From: Psettodes erumei
Taxonomy: Eukaryota > Chordata > Actinopteri > Pleuronectiformes > Psettodidae
Assembly: GCA_016785225.1 (NCBI GenBank)
Contig: JAFBJZ010000625.1
Coordinates: 1-64,000, forward strand
Length of the DNA stretch: 64,000 nt
Reading direction: 5' to 3'
Below are positions 34,301 to 47,724 of the stretch, piece by piece (positions within the stretch are counted from its first letter, which is position 1; each line of letters starts with the position of its first letter). The position numbers and the translations under genes are program-made. The notes beneath the pieces were generated by a model. That model did not search any database and was not told where the DNA came from. It saw nothing but the letters and a program-made list of their open reading frames with translations.

Positions 34301-36602
34301 TAACAACCCTCTCCTCTGAATATTAATCTATTAGAAAATATCATCCACTCTGTCGAATTAATCTTGCTTTTGTGCAGTTGTAAATTTTCATATTCTCTAA
34401 TAACACCATGTTAATCTCCCACCAAATCTGCCAAATATGTCTTTCTAGTGTCTAGTGCCTATATTTTCAAATATTTTAAAAATATTAAATTATAATCATT
34501 ATCTTTTTTGTTGTTATTGTGCATGAAGAAACCACAAAAAAGCACACCTTAAAACGAGATGCTATGCAAACATGAGCAATGGCTGTAGTGGGTTTTCTCT
34601 TGTATATTCAGTATAAGTCTGAGAGAAAGAGTGATACTGTAAAAGTTATATGCAGTATCTGTCGACAGTAGCAGGGGGGCAGTGTTGCTGCTCCTGGTGG
34701 CCTTGGTTCAGTGGAAATGAATGGACTTAACAGTTTGCATTTCCTTCAGGATGCTCCACCAAATATGCCATGAAATAGTGCAGGATTGGACATCTTTGTA
34801 CTTTAACTGTCACCATTTTAAATCTCAACCATACCAAGCAGTGACTGACAGTATATACAGTGGACTGGGTGGTATGCAGACTTGTGAAATGAGGAGCCTG
34901 TATGGAGTTTTAATCCTCTTTAAGACTCCTATCCATCTCCAAATTAATATCTAGGGGCCACATATCTGCACATATCTGCACTAGTTTGTACTTGTATAAC
35001 CCAGTTCTCTGGCAAACTGATAGAATTACTCACTGGAAAATACGATTAATAGGCCTAGTTATGCTGTAAAACATGCTTCAGGTCAATTATTTAGGAGATT
35101 CTAATGATAAACTCATTACACTATAAAGCCAAATCGAGGACAAGCAGCATGAAGAACTGTGTCTTAGATTAATCGCCATTAAAGGTCAACATGCATTCAA
35201 ATTGAGGAAGATGCTATCCATTTTCATCGTTACAAAGTGAACAGTATATGTGAAACCTATAATGCTCATTACATGCATTTAAATGGGTCTGTCCTAATTA
35301 CTAATCAGTCTCTTGTACCATTAGAGATGGAAATTAGAAAGACAAAACAGACCCCTGGGCATCATTCACTCAGAATATATTAGAGTTTCCTTTTTTAATG
35401 TTGAAGATTAAAAGCGTATAACTCTCAAGACTTTGTAAAATACTGCAACATTTACAAGGCAGTGTTCTTACTTTTTATTACTGAAGTTAAAATCTCTGCA
35501 AGTGTTCACACCAAAGACCAATTGTTTGAGAATATAACAGTAGTAGTATGTTTCTGTTCAACTGGCTTCTAAATAACAAAACTATACTGTTTATTTTGCC
35601 ATGCCCCAATCAGAATATTGGCTAGACCCTTCAGTGATTCTTTCTTCAGTGATTCCCGCCCACCTCTCTGGCAGCTTACCGATTTACATTTGAGCATAAT
35701 GCAAGCATTAGAGGAGGCACAAGGCAGTCCTGATAAGTTACAAAGTGCTCCAGGGGTAAACCTCGTAAGAGAGGGTTTGGAGTTATTTACAGCGTTCAAA
35801 TCCTTCAAAAAAATTCATGTCTGCAGGATGAGATTGGTTTTGCAGTTGATGCTTTGCACACAAAGCAAACACAATACATACAGAGGGTGTTTAGCTGTAA
35901 ATGACCAGATGACATTAATTCTAATTGACTGATCTCATCCCATGCTTAGGACCAGTGTGTGTGATACCGCTCAGGACATAAGGGTCTTGTCAAGGCACAA
36001 TGTTATGAGTACACAATGCAACAAAACAGAAACACTGACATTGGCTTAAGAATTGAGGAGCACAGAAGACTAAAAATGATTTTTAAATGCAATTTAATTT
36101 TCAATGAAGCAATACTTAAGTTGTATGACATTTTCTATTCAAAGATATGTTTGGATTGTGCAATTCTCATAAAAAAAGAGTCCTCAAAAATTGCAAAGCC
36201 ATTACAAAGGGGGTTAAAGGCAATGGAATTCCTTCTTATCAGAAATGCTTTCTGTACAGTTGTTCCATTTGAAATGCATTTAATTGCAAATAGAAAAGAG
36301 GAGAGAGAAAGCCAACAATGCGAGGGGCTGAAGCATTTTTCTCGTCTGCTTTGAGTGAGCGTATTCAAATCTAAGCGGGCAGACAATGAAGGAAAGGAAT
36401 CGTGCTCTGAATAGCCCCTCTCTCTCTCTCCTTTTCATTCTCAGGCCAATCCACAGCCTTCTTCTTCTATGCTGTTAGGGGCGGGCTTTCCACTTGCAGT
36501 TCAAAACTTCCTCACCAATGTAGAACACGTCCACCTGATAGCACAGGAACAGCACATGTGTACTCGCTATTCACTATGAGAGACCAGTGTGGGAGGCTGG
36601 GA

Positions 36603-36639
36603 GTGTGTGTGTGTGTGTGTGTGTGTGTGGGGGGGGGGG
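36603..36639. repeat. (GT)n microsatellite with G-run
   Basis: GT dinucleotides to 36628, then 11 consecutive G. Confidence 0.9.
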
Positions 36640-38209
36640 TGAAGTGAAATTGTAGTCAAATAGTCAATAGTCAAATTGTCAAATTGTCAGTGTTGTGCGT
36701 TCACACAGTTGTTTGGCCACTTTTTTTGACAAGGATACCGCACCCTACTTGAGTCAGGCTTTTCCAGGCCCTTCCTCTAAAGCCATGGCGAAGCCTTGAC
36801 CTGGGATTCCCTCTCCCCTACTCATTCCAATGAGGGGAGGAGTGTCTGGGGATCATGGGGCACAAAGTGCTTGAAGCCTGTGCCTTTGTTGGGGCAAGCT
36901 GGGGGAGAACACTCCGAGCAGATATGCTGACAGTCTCATGGGAGCAAGAGAAGAAGTTGAAGCAAGAAAGTGCACCCTTCAAACTTTCCAGTGCAGTGCT
37001 AGGAATTCTATTTCTTCTCAACAAAGATTTATACATATTTATACAAGCCCAAATACTGATAGGAAGGTGGTAGAAAAAAAAAATCTTGGAATTGCAGAGG
37101 TAAACTATATGTAAATGCCATAAAGTAATAGACTTGTAGTGCAAATCACACCATTTTATCTTTAATTTTGCTTTCGTACCCTCCCCACCACCACCCCCCA
37201 TCCTCTTTCCTCTGGCTTAAAGGTGCATCAGAGATATGCATTTAAGCATATTCAGAACACGGGGCGTGAAATTAAATGTGTGGCAGAGTGAGAAAAATAT
37301 ACAGACGCTGGAGATGCCTTAAAAATAGTCATTTATGCAGATGGAGAGGAGTGAAATCATTTGCAATGGGATGACCCTCTCTCCAAGCATTTCTCCCCTC
37401 ACTGTTCTTCCCTAATCTTGCACTGTATCTTCATTTTTCATTGAACTCGCCAGTTTGCTGCTAAGCAGCCTTGTAGATAAGGCAAAGTGCTAAAAGGAGA
37501 CGACAGAAGGAGCTCAGTGGGCCCGTTTCTATTGCACTTTCACCCAAGGCAATGGGCAGAATTTAACGGATTCCTTCCAACATATGTTTTTGCCAGATAA
37601 GTAAACAGTGTGTGTCGGAAATGAAAAAAAAGCATTTGCAATTTAATGACATTACAGCTCCCAGCTTAGCCCGCCGTGCTGCGAGGCGAGGAGCAGAGAA
37701 AGGGGAGAGCGGAAGAATGGAACCGGGTGTCATCAATGTTTTTTTTTTCCTTGCAAGGAGCAGCACTGAATTCTTCTTATTCTTTTCAAACCCCTTCCCT
37801 TCTCCATCCCTTCCTGCTATTTTGTTCTCTTGCCCATAGTTTCCTCGCCTTTGTTGGAATGAAATTATCTATTATTTTATTCAGAAAACTTGCCATCCCC
37901 TGCCATTCTACCTTCTCCAGCATCTGATTCTCTCAGATTTTCTGAGCTAAAACACATCGACCCTGGCCGTGCTGCTCTTACACTCTCTCATACCCTCTGT
38001 CTCTCTCCCCCTCTTTTAGCATCCTTTGTCTGGCTTCATCAAAGTGCAATAGATGCTTGGCACAATGACGAAGAGCAAGCCTCCATGTTGTCATAGCACT
38101 CAGAACTAACAGGACCAATAGTAGGTGGTGAGTTGGAGAGAGAATCACCTCTGAGTTTATATTTCAGTGGCAGTAAACGATCCATCCATCCTATGTGAAA
38201 CTCAGTGAT

Positions 38210-38480
38210 TTTCCTCTTTTCTCCCTGGCGGCTGTCAGGCAGCTGCCTTATTATAGAAGGCTAATTGTGCAGGAAAGCAGATTATGAGAGTGGTAGGATG
38301 TACTCCTTGACCATGTGCTAATGTGATGACAAGTTTGGGGACCCTCTAAGCAAAAGGCGTCGCACGCCAGGGCACTTTTGGCACTGGTTATAATCTGCCT
38401 TTGGTATTAACTCAGCAAACCGGCTTGTTTGAGTATGGATCAATCGCTCGCTCATTATTTTTTACAAGAAAGCTTTATAT
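38210..38480. promoter_or_regulatory. Conserved-element-like block downstream of sox21
   Basis: Repeat-free mixed-composition sequence with motifs such as GCTAATTGTGCAGG, GGTTATAATCTGCC and GGATCAATCGCTCGCTCATT. No coding potential. Candidate enhancer by appearance and location only. Confidence 0.3.
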
Positions 38481-40888
38481 TCAAGGCGCTTTCCTGGTGT
38501 TGATCTCTCATTAACCATGCTATGTAAATGCACTGGCAATCCCTGTGTAAGGGATACGTCACCCCGGGGCCCAGGCTTGCAGAAGCATGTTAAGGAAAAG
38601 AAGGGGCAGGAAATTTGGGTCAGTTACTGTCGCCAAAAGTTGAATTTCAGGTTTTGCTTAGAGCCCCCCATGCTCGGCTTTTCTCTTTTAATGTGTTTTT
38701 GTTTGGTGATGTCAGCCCCGGAGCTGTCCAGCAATTTAGGAGGCACAAAAAGCCCTGTCTCAGTATCGCTTCCAAGTGTTCATGTTACCTCTGTAATCGC
38801 TGCTGGCTGCAACATTACACACACTCCATTCACTCCATGGTCTTTTATCACCTCTGAGTGTATTGACTGTACAGGGAAAAGGTTAGATAGGGTCAGAATG
38901 AGGTGATAATATTACAGGACAAATAGAAACGCCTGATTCACCATGTTGAGTGGCGATATGGCGTTATTAGCCGCCTGCTACTAAACTAACTTATTTATCT
39001 TTAGGATAAAGGACGTGACATGTGGCACTGGGTCTTGAATCTGCATGAACTGAAAGAGCTGTCAAGATGCATTGTGCATCAAATTAAGGGGGAAATATTT
39101 CAACTTGTTTACTCATTTCTTACATACACACGCAAACATCCAACACTTTTTGGTGCGCCGACATCTGTTTGCCTGACAAGAGATCCTGAGCCACGTGGTA
39201 TTGCAAAACAGAGGATTCTGCCATATTTGGCTTCGCTGTCGCACTGGCTTGGTGAATGACGCAACAGGAAAGTGAACCTGACAGCACCAGGCATCGGCTT
39301 GGCACTTCTTTTGCGCCCTACATACATAAATCTCTTATTATTGCTCTGTGTTAGCTGTGTATATTTTTACACCTGTCTGCACTAATATCAAAGTGTAGGG
39401 ATTCGCCTTTCAAAATTGAAGTTCATTTGTGCCTCCTTGTAAGAGTTTGTATTGGTGCCGTCTCTTTTGAGTAGGGAAAAAAAAAACATGGTGTTATTCC
39501 AAGGTTTGATTCCATTTTGAAAAGGACTGTCAAAGGGCACTGTTCCACTTGACCCATTTTATTTTTCATACAACAACTTCACTGTGCTTAAATTAACATG
39601 CTGAAAGTTCCAGACTTTTCCACAGATCTGTCACACGCAGCAGCAAACAGTATAATGTAAGACGCCTTGGCTCTTCATTTGTACTAGACTTTTTTAATTA
39701 ATCTCTGTAACTTAGACAGCTTATTACTTTGCAGAAGAAGAGGCTGAATAAAACCATGTCCCTTACATGTGGAATGATTAAGAAAAACTTTCAAAGATGA
39801 GAACCTCTCAGGAGAGAGGGAGAAAGAGAAAGAGGTGTCTCTGTGTCTGCAGGTACTTCAGCAGCTCCTAGCCTTGTAACATTTTTGTTAGCAGCACAGT
39901 GAGAGTGAAGGCCAGACTTTTGATTGCTTTCCCTGTCTCACGTCCTTTTATAGATCCCCTTTCTTCCCACACACAAGCAAACAAAGCAAGTATAAATACT
40001 ATGTTCAAAAGCCATTACCTTCAATGTAACCCCATTTGCAGCAACAAAGAATGTGGAACATTTCCACAGCACAATGTGACTAGGCACAGCGTGATGATGT
40101 GGCTAAAGAGTGTGGGATGTCTGAAGGGCCCCTGCATGTGATATCTCATAGGACCATTCATAATAGATTTGTTCTGAGGACCTTCACATTACTTCCCAAT
40201 TAAGGTATGAAGTCATGCTCCTTCATCAGTATAACTAATGGCACGTTTCATGAACCATGAGCCATGTTTTGAGATTAAAGACGCATTTTGCACAAGTGTT
40301 GGATTTTCTGCTGAATATGATAAGGTGCCCATACGAGTTATTGCTTTGCTGTCATCAAGGTACATACATTCGGGTTCTTTATATCATCATTACTAAGGCA
40401 TCGATATGGTTACTCCAGTGCATTACACCATGGCTGCGAAACTGTTTATGAGGGGGGGGAAATCTGACAGCTACAGACATGAGACCAGTGTCAGCTTAGT
40501 TAAACAAGCACTGACACTTTTAAAATGAATAACATAGCAGCTATTAAGAAATCACCTTTTCCAGTTTTGAGTGTCATTAACAGCAAAGTACTGCAAGCAG
40601 AACTTGGCATAAGTCAAGTTTCCATCCATCTGAAAGCATTCTTTAGGATTCCAACGTTTACGCGTTCGCAGAGATTAGTTATGGAGTGAGATATCATTTG
40701 GCAACGATCTATTTCGCCACTGTTAATTACAACAAGTCTGCAGAATTTGCCTGCTAAACCTCGATATCACAATACAGGGTGTGAATCCCAAATCAAGCTC
40801 TGCACAGCATAATCCTGTTAAAATGTAATAAATAATCCCTGTGAATTAATGTTGGCAATATTTCATTTTAATAAGTTCTTGTAAAATC

Positions 40889-40934
40889 GAGAGAGAGAGA
40901 GAGAGAGAGAGGCAGAGAGAGAGAGAGAGAGAGA
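40889..40934. repeat. (GA)n microsatellite, interrupted
   Basis: Two GA runs split by GGCA. Confidence 0.9.
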
Positions 40935-41019
40935 CAGAGGAAAATTGATAGCATTACAGCTCACTCACTTCAAGTGTGGTCGTGAGTGCGCATGAGGAAA
41001 TCATTCCTTCTCATTAAAA

Positions 41020-41290
41020 GGTGCAATCTTCGAGCCCCCCAGATCTTTGTTGTAATAACTGGGGAAAATAATCTCTTTTATTGATAGGCACATGTAGCAG
41101 TGAGTATGCCAACTGACAGGTACTTATCTTTTGCCTGTGTCCTGTGTTATAGAAAGATATAATTCTTTGCGACTGCTCCTCGGGGCATCAGCTCTTCAAC
41201 TTCATTATTTCTACTTATGATAGATATATTTTTCCCTTCAAAACCTGAGAATTAATGCGAGAGCCAGCAATCTCTGCCAGCGGTCATTTG
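41020..41290. promoter_or_regulatory. Conserved-element-like block downstream of sox21
   Basis: Contains TCTTTGTTGTAATAACT (SOX-like TTTGTT), CTTTTATTGATAGGC and GAGAATTAATGCGAGAGCC in complex, repeat-free sequence. Confidence 0.3.
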
Positions 41291-42430
41291 GAAATGGAAC
41301 AAAAAATGTCACGTCAGTTTAAAGAACATATTTTAAGGCTGCTCACTGACATTATTCTAATTTATTGATGGATTCACAGAATAATCCTGTGCTTCCTGTC
41401 TCAGGTTATTAACTTAATGATTTCAGTGACTACCTAGCAGCTGTAGGATCTTTTGGGGAAAAAATGTAATCTTGTCAAACCTTTGATTGTGACACCCCAC
41501 AACACCTGTTTCTGTATTTATGGTTGTATATGGTATTCTCAACTTGTATATTTTCAAACTAGCCTTTGTCTGCACACAGCCTGTAAACTAACAATCCTCT
41601 GAATAATACTGCATATGAATATGAAGTTATTAGTGCAATGAGTTCCATTAAACAGCAGTGGGAGCTTTAGAGTTAGAAAGCCTGCTTAGAGCAGTGGGAG
41701 CTCACTTTGCACATTTCTTTCTGTTTTTAACTGACTGAAGCTTCCTCAGGTTGGTCTTTAACAGATCTGAACACTTTGGTGTTCAGAAAGAATACTCATT
41801 GTTTGGAGATGAAGGTTATATCCTACCTTAGAAATTTTTCTGATTTTGGAGGTCATGGATATCAATTTTTCTGCTGTTATTTCATTTCGAATTCAATGGT
41901 CTGATGAGAAAAATTGTGTTTTGCTGACATTGGCTTTTACTTTCTTGTTGTTTGCAGTCCCATGAATCACTGTAATATCTGTTAATAAAAAAAAAAAAAA
42001 GAATTAAAACCAGAAAAATCGATATTTTTTTCCTTCAGATATTTTCTTTTCATCTGACCTCGTGGAAAACGACTTAAGTTGTAACCCTTCATTTTAACTG
42101 GGCTTTCACACTTAAATAAGGCAACAAAACACGGATATAACTGTAACACATTGTTGTTAACCCAAAAGAAGGAATTATTTTTTATTTTTATATATTCTGT
42201 AGGCAATGAAGAATATTGTTTGCCAAAAGTCATTAAAAGCCATATATGGTCCTCAGAGGAGTCTGCTACACTTTTTATGAACAAACTTGATATAAAACTC
42301 CAGCTCTCTGAAACCCCAGAAAAGCTACATTGTTGTTTTTCTGTGATGGATTTTTGTAACATTTTGTGTCAAAAAGCAATTCTCTTAAATTGGTAAAAAA
42401 TCATTGACTACTAATCTGATAAAAGCAATG

Positions 42431-42450
42431 TTGTGTGTGTGTGTGTGTGT
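42431..42450. repeat. (GT)n microsatellite
   Basis: About nine GT units. Confidence 0.85.
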
Positions 42451-43319
42451 TCAGAGCTGCCTCAAACAGAACAACAACAGGGTAAAATAATTCGATGTAG
42501 ATGCGAAGTTATGTGTTCTCACATCAACAACAAGGCCGGCACCTTCCCACACAGGGATGTGTCAAAGAAGGATTTCATCAGCTTCAGTCAGGGAGGTAAA
42601 TTAAAGCTGTCCTTTTCATTTCATGCAAGTGCCCTAACATAACACACAGCGATAAATAATAGCCGAACTATGATATCGCTGCTATAATGGATGTGTTAAT
42701 GCCAGACAATCTGGCAGACACTATGAGTGTAGTTCACTCGCCTCACCTGCAAAACTCATGATAACCTCAACTACCCCCCCAACCCATCACCTTCATCCAC
42801 CTGCCTCCAACCTAATACAAGCGTTCCCTCTCTGAACTCCAGCAGGGGTTCGTCGACTTATTGCATTATGTACTATTAAACAAACTTGGACTTCTTAAAA
42901 GCCAGAGTCAGACTTCAGAGGCTGTGTGGCATGCTTATAGGGATGGACTGTACAGTACACACAGATTTCTCATTTCTCTTGGTGACCTTGGGCACAGTGA
43001 CATGTATGGTTTTGAGGCTTTGATTTGCTACGTTGAGGTGTTGCGGAAAAGGTGCAATGCAAGATAATTTTGGCATTTTTTCCCTCCTGGGAGCACAGAC
43101 AAGTAAGAAATACAGCAGTTCATACTCCAGAGATTACAGGTAATATGGCACACAGCCTTCATAAACATTCTTGGCCTGACCTGATCATACAGATATTGCT
43201 TCAGGAGAGACTTTTCACACTTTGATTTGCCTAAAATGAGATGGAGAAGTCAGTGATCAGACTCTTTGAGGTTCCTCACAGAGAAGCCAGCACTGCCTGT
43301 ATATCTCCCAGCATTGGAC

Positions 43320-43333
43320 ACATGCACACACAT

Positions 43334-43381
<48 letters not shown>
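43320..43381. repeat. (CA)n microsatellite
   Basis: ACATGCACAC units lead into a long CA run. Confidence 0.95.
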
Positions 43382-43383
<2 letters not shown>

Positions 43384-43708
43384 TGACAACCAGGTGAGCA
43401 AGGAGCAGACTCCTGCAAACAAACAGGGGGAAATATCCTCAAAGAAGCGATATTGATGTATAATTCATGTCAGAAAAAATACTAAAATGATCCATCTCGA
43501 GCCATTGAGGCCAGGTGATAATCCACATGCTTGTGGGCCAGCCCGGGGCAAATTAGGGATGAGGAAACCATTGTATGTCCCTCTAAGGTCAACATGGTTG
43601 AACCCGTGATACATATGTATGTTAATTTGCCTAATCTCACTTCTACATATGTCTTACAGGCATATAAAGGGTTTAACACTGAGACATAATGATATCAGGG
43701 CATCAGGC

Positions 43709-43720
43709 GGGGGGGGGGGG
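43709..43720. repeat. G homopolymer
   Basis: Twelve consecutive G. Confidence 0.9.
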
Positions 43721-45851
43721 TCTTACGAAAACATGAGGCAACCTTGGCTTTAAATCTTAACTGTTGTAACAACTGTCAGTATACAGTAAAATAACAAGGC
43801 AAATTTTGTCATGATTTTATTTTCTTAGAAAAAAATATCAACTTGTTTTGAATCATTTTCTATCTGCAATATTCTTTTAAAAATTAGTAATAATTTATGT
43901 GAATTTAAAACATTTCTCTAGGGTTTCGTTGCATATCGTATTATTTCAACTATGAATGAAGCTTAAATTTAGACTACTTAACTGTTATCATTTCAGTACT
44001 TTACTGCCTATTTTTCTACGAATAAAAGAGACATCGCTGTACAGTGTGTAAATAAAATTAATAACAAGTCTGCTTTTACAGGAGGAGCAGACTTTATCTC
44101 ACATAAACACTCAGTAAATCAAATATTTTTCAATCGCTGACACTCTCCTGATGCCAAGAGAAAGACATGGTTACTATTACAGGTCTGCTGCCACACAACC
44201 TCAACTTGGTTTTTAATAAATGTGCTGAATTAAATTAAAAGTCTTCATTTAATCAAAACAACTGCTTTATTCAGTGGTTTTGCCAAGTGCTCGCACAGTT
44301 CAGCACCTTCACAGCTTTTTATGTCAGGGTTAGATGCTTATCACTTCACAGCTATTTATACTCAATTATCATTTATTCAGCTACATAAAACTGATTTTGG
44401 TTAAAGTAACTCTGCAGTATGAGAATATTTATATTATTGGGCCAGTGTATAAATTCATTGAAATTTAGGACCTTATGAGATGACGTAACAAAAGTCAAGA
44501 AAAAGCCCTTGCAAAGGGAGATCCCCCCAAGGACATGACTTCTTCTGTTGGGGGTATTTTATTTGGTTTGGTTGAATAAATATATTTATTTTTTAATAAT
44601 GACAAAATTATTTCAACTTCAAATCTGATCCAGGGAATCTGAATTTCTTCCCCTCTGATATGCCAATGATCTATGAATCAAGAGGGGAAAAAAATATTTT
44701 TTAGAAGAAAAAAAAGTTTTCTCCCACTTATTTCCATAGTTGCATCTCCACCTTTCCCATTCAGTTCCTGTCTTAGAATGAAAAAAAAAAAACATAGGCT
44801 ATCTATTCAAAAGGCATTTAGTCCATTTCTTTCTTGGCCGGTAAACCTATTCATCAATTGTTCTGGCTTGTAGATTGCATTCTAATGCTAATCTAGCGTG
44901 TTAAATATCTTTTTGTTCGCCTTTCACCGTTTTGTCATTCAGTTTATCCAGTTTTGGCCACCCATTTTATTTATTTATGCGCCTGCTTCTATTCATGCGC
45001 TCATGTATTTTTTATTATGTTGTTTCACTGTCATGCAGTGTCAACTCACTCTATTCAATGTGGGCTACTTGAAGGGCTTGGAGGGACAAAGCGTGTACAC
45101 ATTGCAGTGCTATTCACTCCGGCCAGCTGGATCGGCTGAAAAAAAAAACCTTGTGAAAAGAAATCCTCCACAATGGACACAGAAGAAGTGCACAATGCTA
45201 ACAGTTTTCCAAATACCACTGATTGCTTTCATCACAATGAGGGAAAGCAGCCGCCTTTGCTGAGCTCCACTTCAACAAACAACACTCTCACAAAACCTCC
45301 CAACCCACGTTTTGTTCCCAGACAAAACCTCCTCGACCGTCTAAACGCTCCCAGAGTTGAAAAAAGTTCTTTCAGCTTTCCTCCCTTTTTCCTCAAGGAA
45401 AAAAAATAAATAAAAGGCTAAAGAAAGAGAAAGAAATGGCCACTGAACTCGTAATGCAAGTTATTTTACAGACCTGACGACCTTCTCTCTGTGTTTGGAC
45501 CAGACAGTGACTGGAATTGCCCTTTTATGACACCTTAAAAATCATTTTAAAAATAAGCTATTTTGCTATTTAGATTACACATTATTCAAACGTCTTATAT
45601 TTCCAGTATAGTACAAAATTAAAATACATTATAACTTAAATTAGAACTAAACAAATGCCATAGAAATGTAAGTATAGGCCTGTCCTTATAGTCACAGAGA
45701 ACCAATGAAATATTTTGTCACAAAAATGACCAGAATATATTTCTGAATATTTGAACATGCAGTGTAAACACCACCAGTTCTGACTTGTCATGTCTTTTTT
45801 TCTCCTTCAGGGCTGTAAATGAAACACAAGAATCGCTTGCGCGTTATTTTC

Positions 45852-45882
45852 GGAGGGGGGGGGTGGGGTGGGGGGGGGGGGG
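45852..45882. repeat. G-rich tract, quadruplex-capable
   Basis: G runs of 9, 4 and 12 split by single T, giving several ways to form a G-quadruplex on the + strand. Confidence 0.85.
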
Positions 45883-45929
45883 TTCCGTGGAGAGAAGTGA
45901 TCGGGGTGTTACAATGGAGAACATAGTGG

Positions 45930-46060
45930 AGAAAGGGTTTAATTAACCGTGACGGAGATAATTATCCCTGGACTGTCCAAATTAGTTTTGCATAATCGCT
46001 CTGATCCTTATGAATTCATCTCTCGGTGTGATCGAGGAGGGGCAGTTTGCTTAAACGACG
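45930..46060. promoter_or_regulatory. Conserved-element-like block near the sox21 3' end
   Basis: GGTTTAATTAACCGTGACGG, GATAATTATCCC, TAGTTTTGCATAATCGC and CCTTATGAATTCATC give dense homeodomain/POU-like half sites. No coding potential. Confidence 0.3.
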
Positions 46061-46657
46061 CACATCGCGCGTTAGAGATCCAATAAGGGATGAAATTCCG
46101 AGCACCCAAAATAACACACACCTGCTGGCTGACACACATACACACACCTGCGCACGTGAGCATACACTCCTAAGGGCAGGTGATCAGTCATGTTTTGTTT
46201 TGTTTTTTTTTTTGTTTTTAAAAGAGAGGCTGTCTCTTTTGAATTATATTAAATGTACTTTGTTTTTTCCCCCCTCTTTTCAGACTTGGGAGCGCACACA
46301 TTCAGCTCAGGTTGTTTTAAAGCCTCAAAGACGAGCTTGTTCTGCAGCCTATAAAAGAAGCTCTCTCACCCTTTTTTTTATTCCTGGGAAAAGAAAGCTC
46401 AGAGCTTTATCTCCCTTCCTTTTCACGATTAAAATTGTGATAAATAAGGTTTTGGCTCTTGATTACAATGGGCTGATTTAGATCCCCCCTCCTAGCAATG
46501 CCATTCAAAGCGCGGACAAAAGCGGCCTTTGGAGGATACCTTACACTTCACCTGGCCCGAGGAGCAGGAGCAGGAAAAAGAAAAAAAAAAGATAACAATC
46601 TTGTTCATCTCATCAAGAACTACAGCCGCGATTCCCTTCCGTTTAATCCGAATACGC

Positions 46658-46663
46658 TTTATT
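46658..46663 (-). terminator. sox21: Candidate sox21 poly(A) signal
   Basis: TTTATT on +, AATAAA on -. It is the first canonical signal downstream of the sox21 stop, about 1.06 kb away. Confidence 0.5.
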
Positions 46664-47724
46664 GTAGTCCTTTGCTCAACAAGTGAACAGTAGCAATAGG
46701 TTCAAGTACATAACGGAGGTTAAAGAAAACACAAAAACATACAAATTCCATAAGAGTTAGTTAAAAAGTTTGTTTTTTTCTGCTGCACATGAGACAAGGG
46801 TGGGAGAGTTGAGGGGTCAAGAAGATGAGAATCTCCTCGAATAAACTTCCATTTGTATTTAAATGTGTACTTTTTTAAACTGGCATGGGGGGAAATCGGT
46901 CTACTGAATCAAACCGTTGCAATGCACTGGAATTGAATACCACCTTCAATAATAAATTACATCCTCTACGTTTCATGTGCAAATATTACAGAACTAGGTC
47001 TTGTCCTTTTTTTAAAATCGTCTGGGTCACCATAGATTCCACTAAACAATAAATATTACAGACATCTATAAAACGGTTTAAAAACTCAAAATATACACCG
47101 GATTTCTAGTTGAAATACGTAGGATCCTGGCCCTATATCTCAAACACTAAGCCTATAACGGCAAATAAACTAGAGTCATTTTATCTGTACACATTTACAG
47201 TCATTCAAGAGACGGGTGGTGGGGTGGGAAATGTTGTGACAATCCTCCTTGATCCGTGAATTAGAAGCCTACAGCACGTTATCTGTGAGGAAATGCTGTG
47301 ATCCCGTGATTAATTTTGGTCGTTGTACATATGTTGCCCTTGATTCCAACAGGTTGATTCAAGCAGGTGCAACTCGCGAAAGGAGAGAGATTGAAATCGA
47401 ACTGGGTACCTTTCAAACTGACTTAAACTGTTCTGATACCCTTTCCTCTCAAACGTGTGCACGTCCTTCAGTCCTTTTTGCCTCTGGGCCGACAGAGGTG
47501 ATGGCTGGGTAGTAATAGATTAGAGAGTTCTCTAAATAAGCATTACCTTAGATAAAGGCATTAATCAATGTACATACACATGTGATATCTGAGACGACGA
47601 GCACTTCATCACATGTACAAGTTTGTGCATGCATAATAAAACTCTTGCATGAATAGCTTTTTTTTGTTTGTTTGTTTCGTTTCGTTTTCACATTTCATTT
47701 TCTTCCAAGTCCAGAGAGGGCCTA
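46664..47724 (-). other. sox21: Probable sox21 3'UTR
   Basis: Noncoding stretch from the sox21 stop to the first minus-strand poly(A) signal. A long 3'UTR is usual for SoxB genes. The + strand open frames here (for example 47249-47512) look like chance. Confidence 0.5.

Larger units (their letters stand above)
30719..36600. other. dct-sox21 intergenic region, first part
   Basis: AT-rich noncoding DNA with a short TA run near 32655-32668 and a TAATTA-rich block at 34195-34300. No homology-like coding segment for TGDS or GPR180 is seen. Confidence 0.6.
36640..46657. other. dct-sox21 intergenic region, sox21-proximal part
   Basis: Noncoding with better-preserved, moderate-GC blocks (about 37230-37400, 38210-38480, 40630-40770, 41020-41290, 45930-46060) separated by AT-rich sequence and microsatellites. 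No exons recognised. Confidence 0.55.

Noticed and set aside
46047..46481. 144-codon open frame near the sox21 3' end
   Set aside because: Low-complexity His/Thr and Phe runs from CA-rich and T-rich sequence; no domain.
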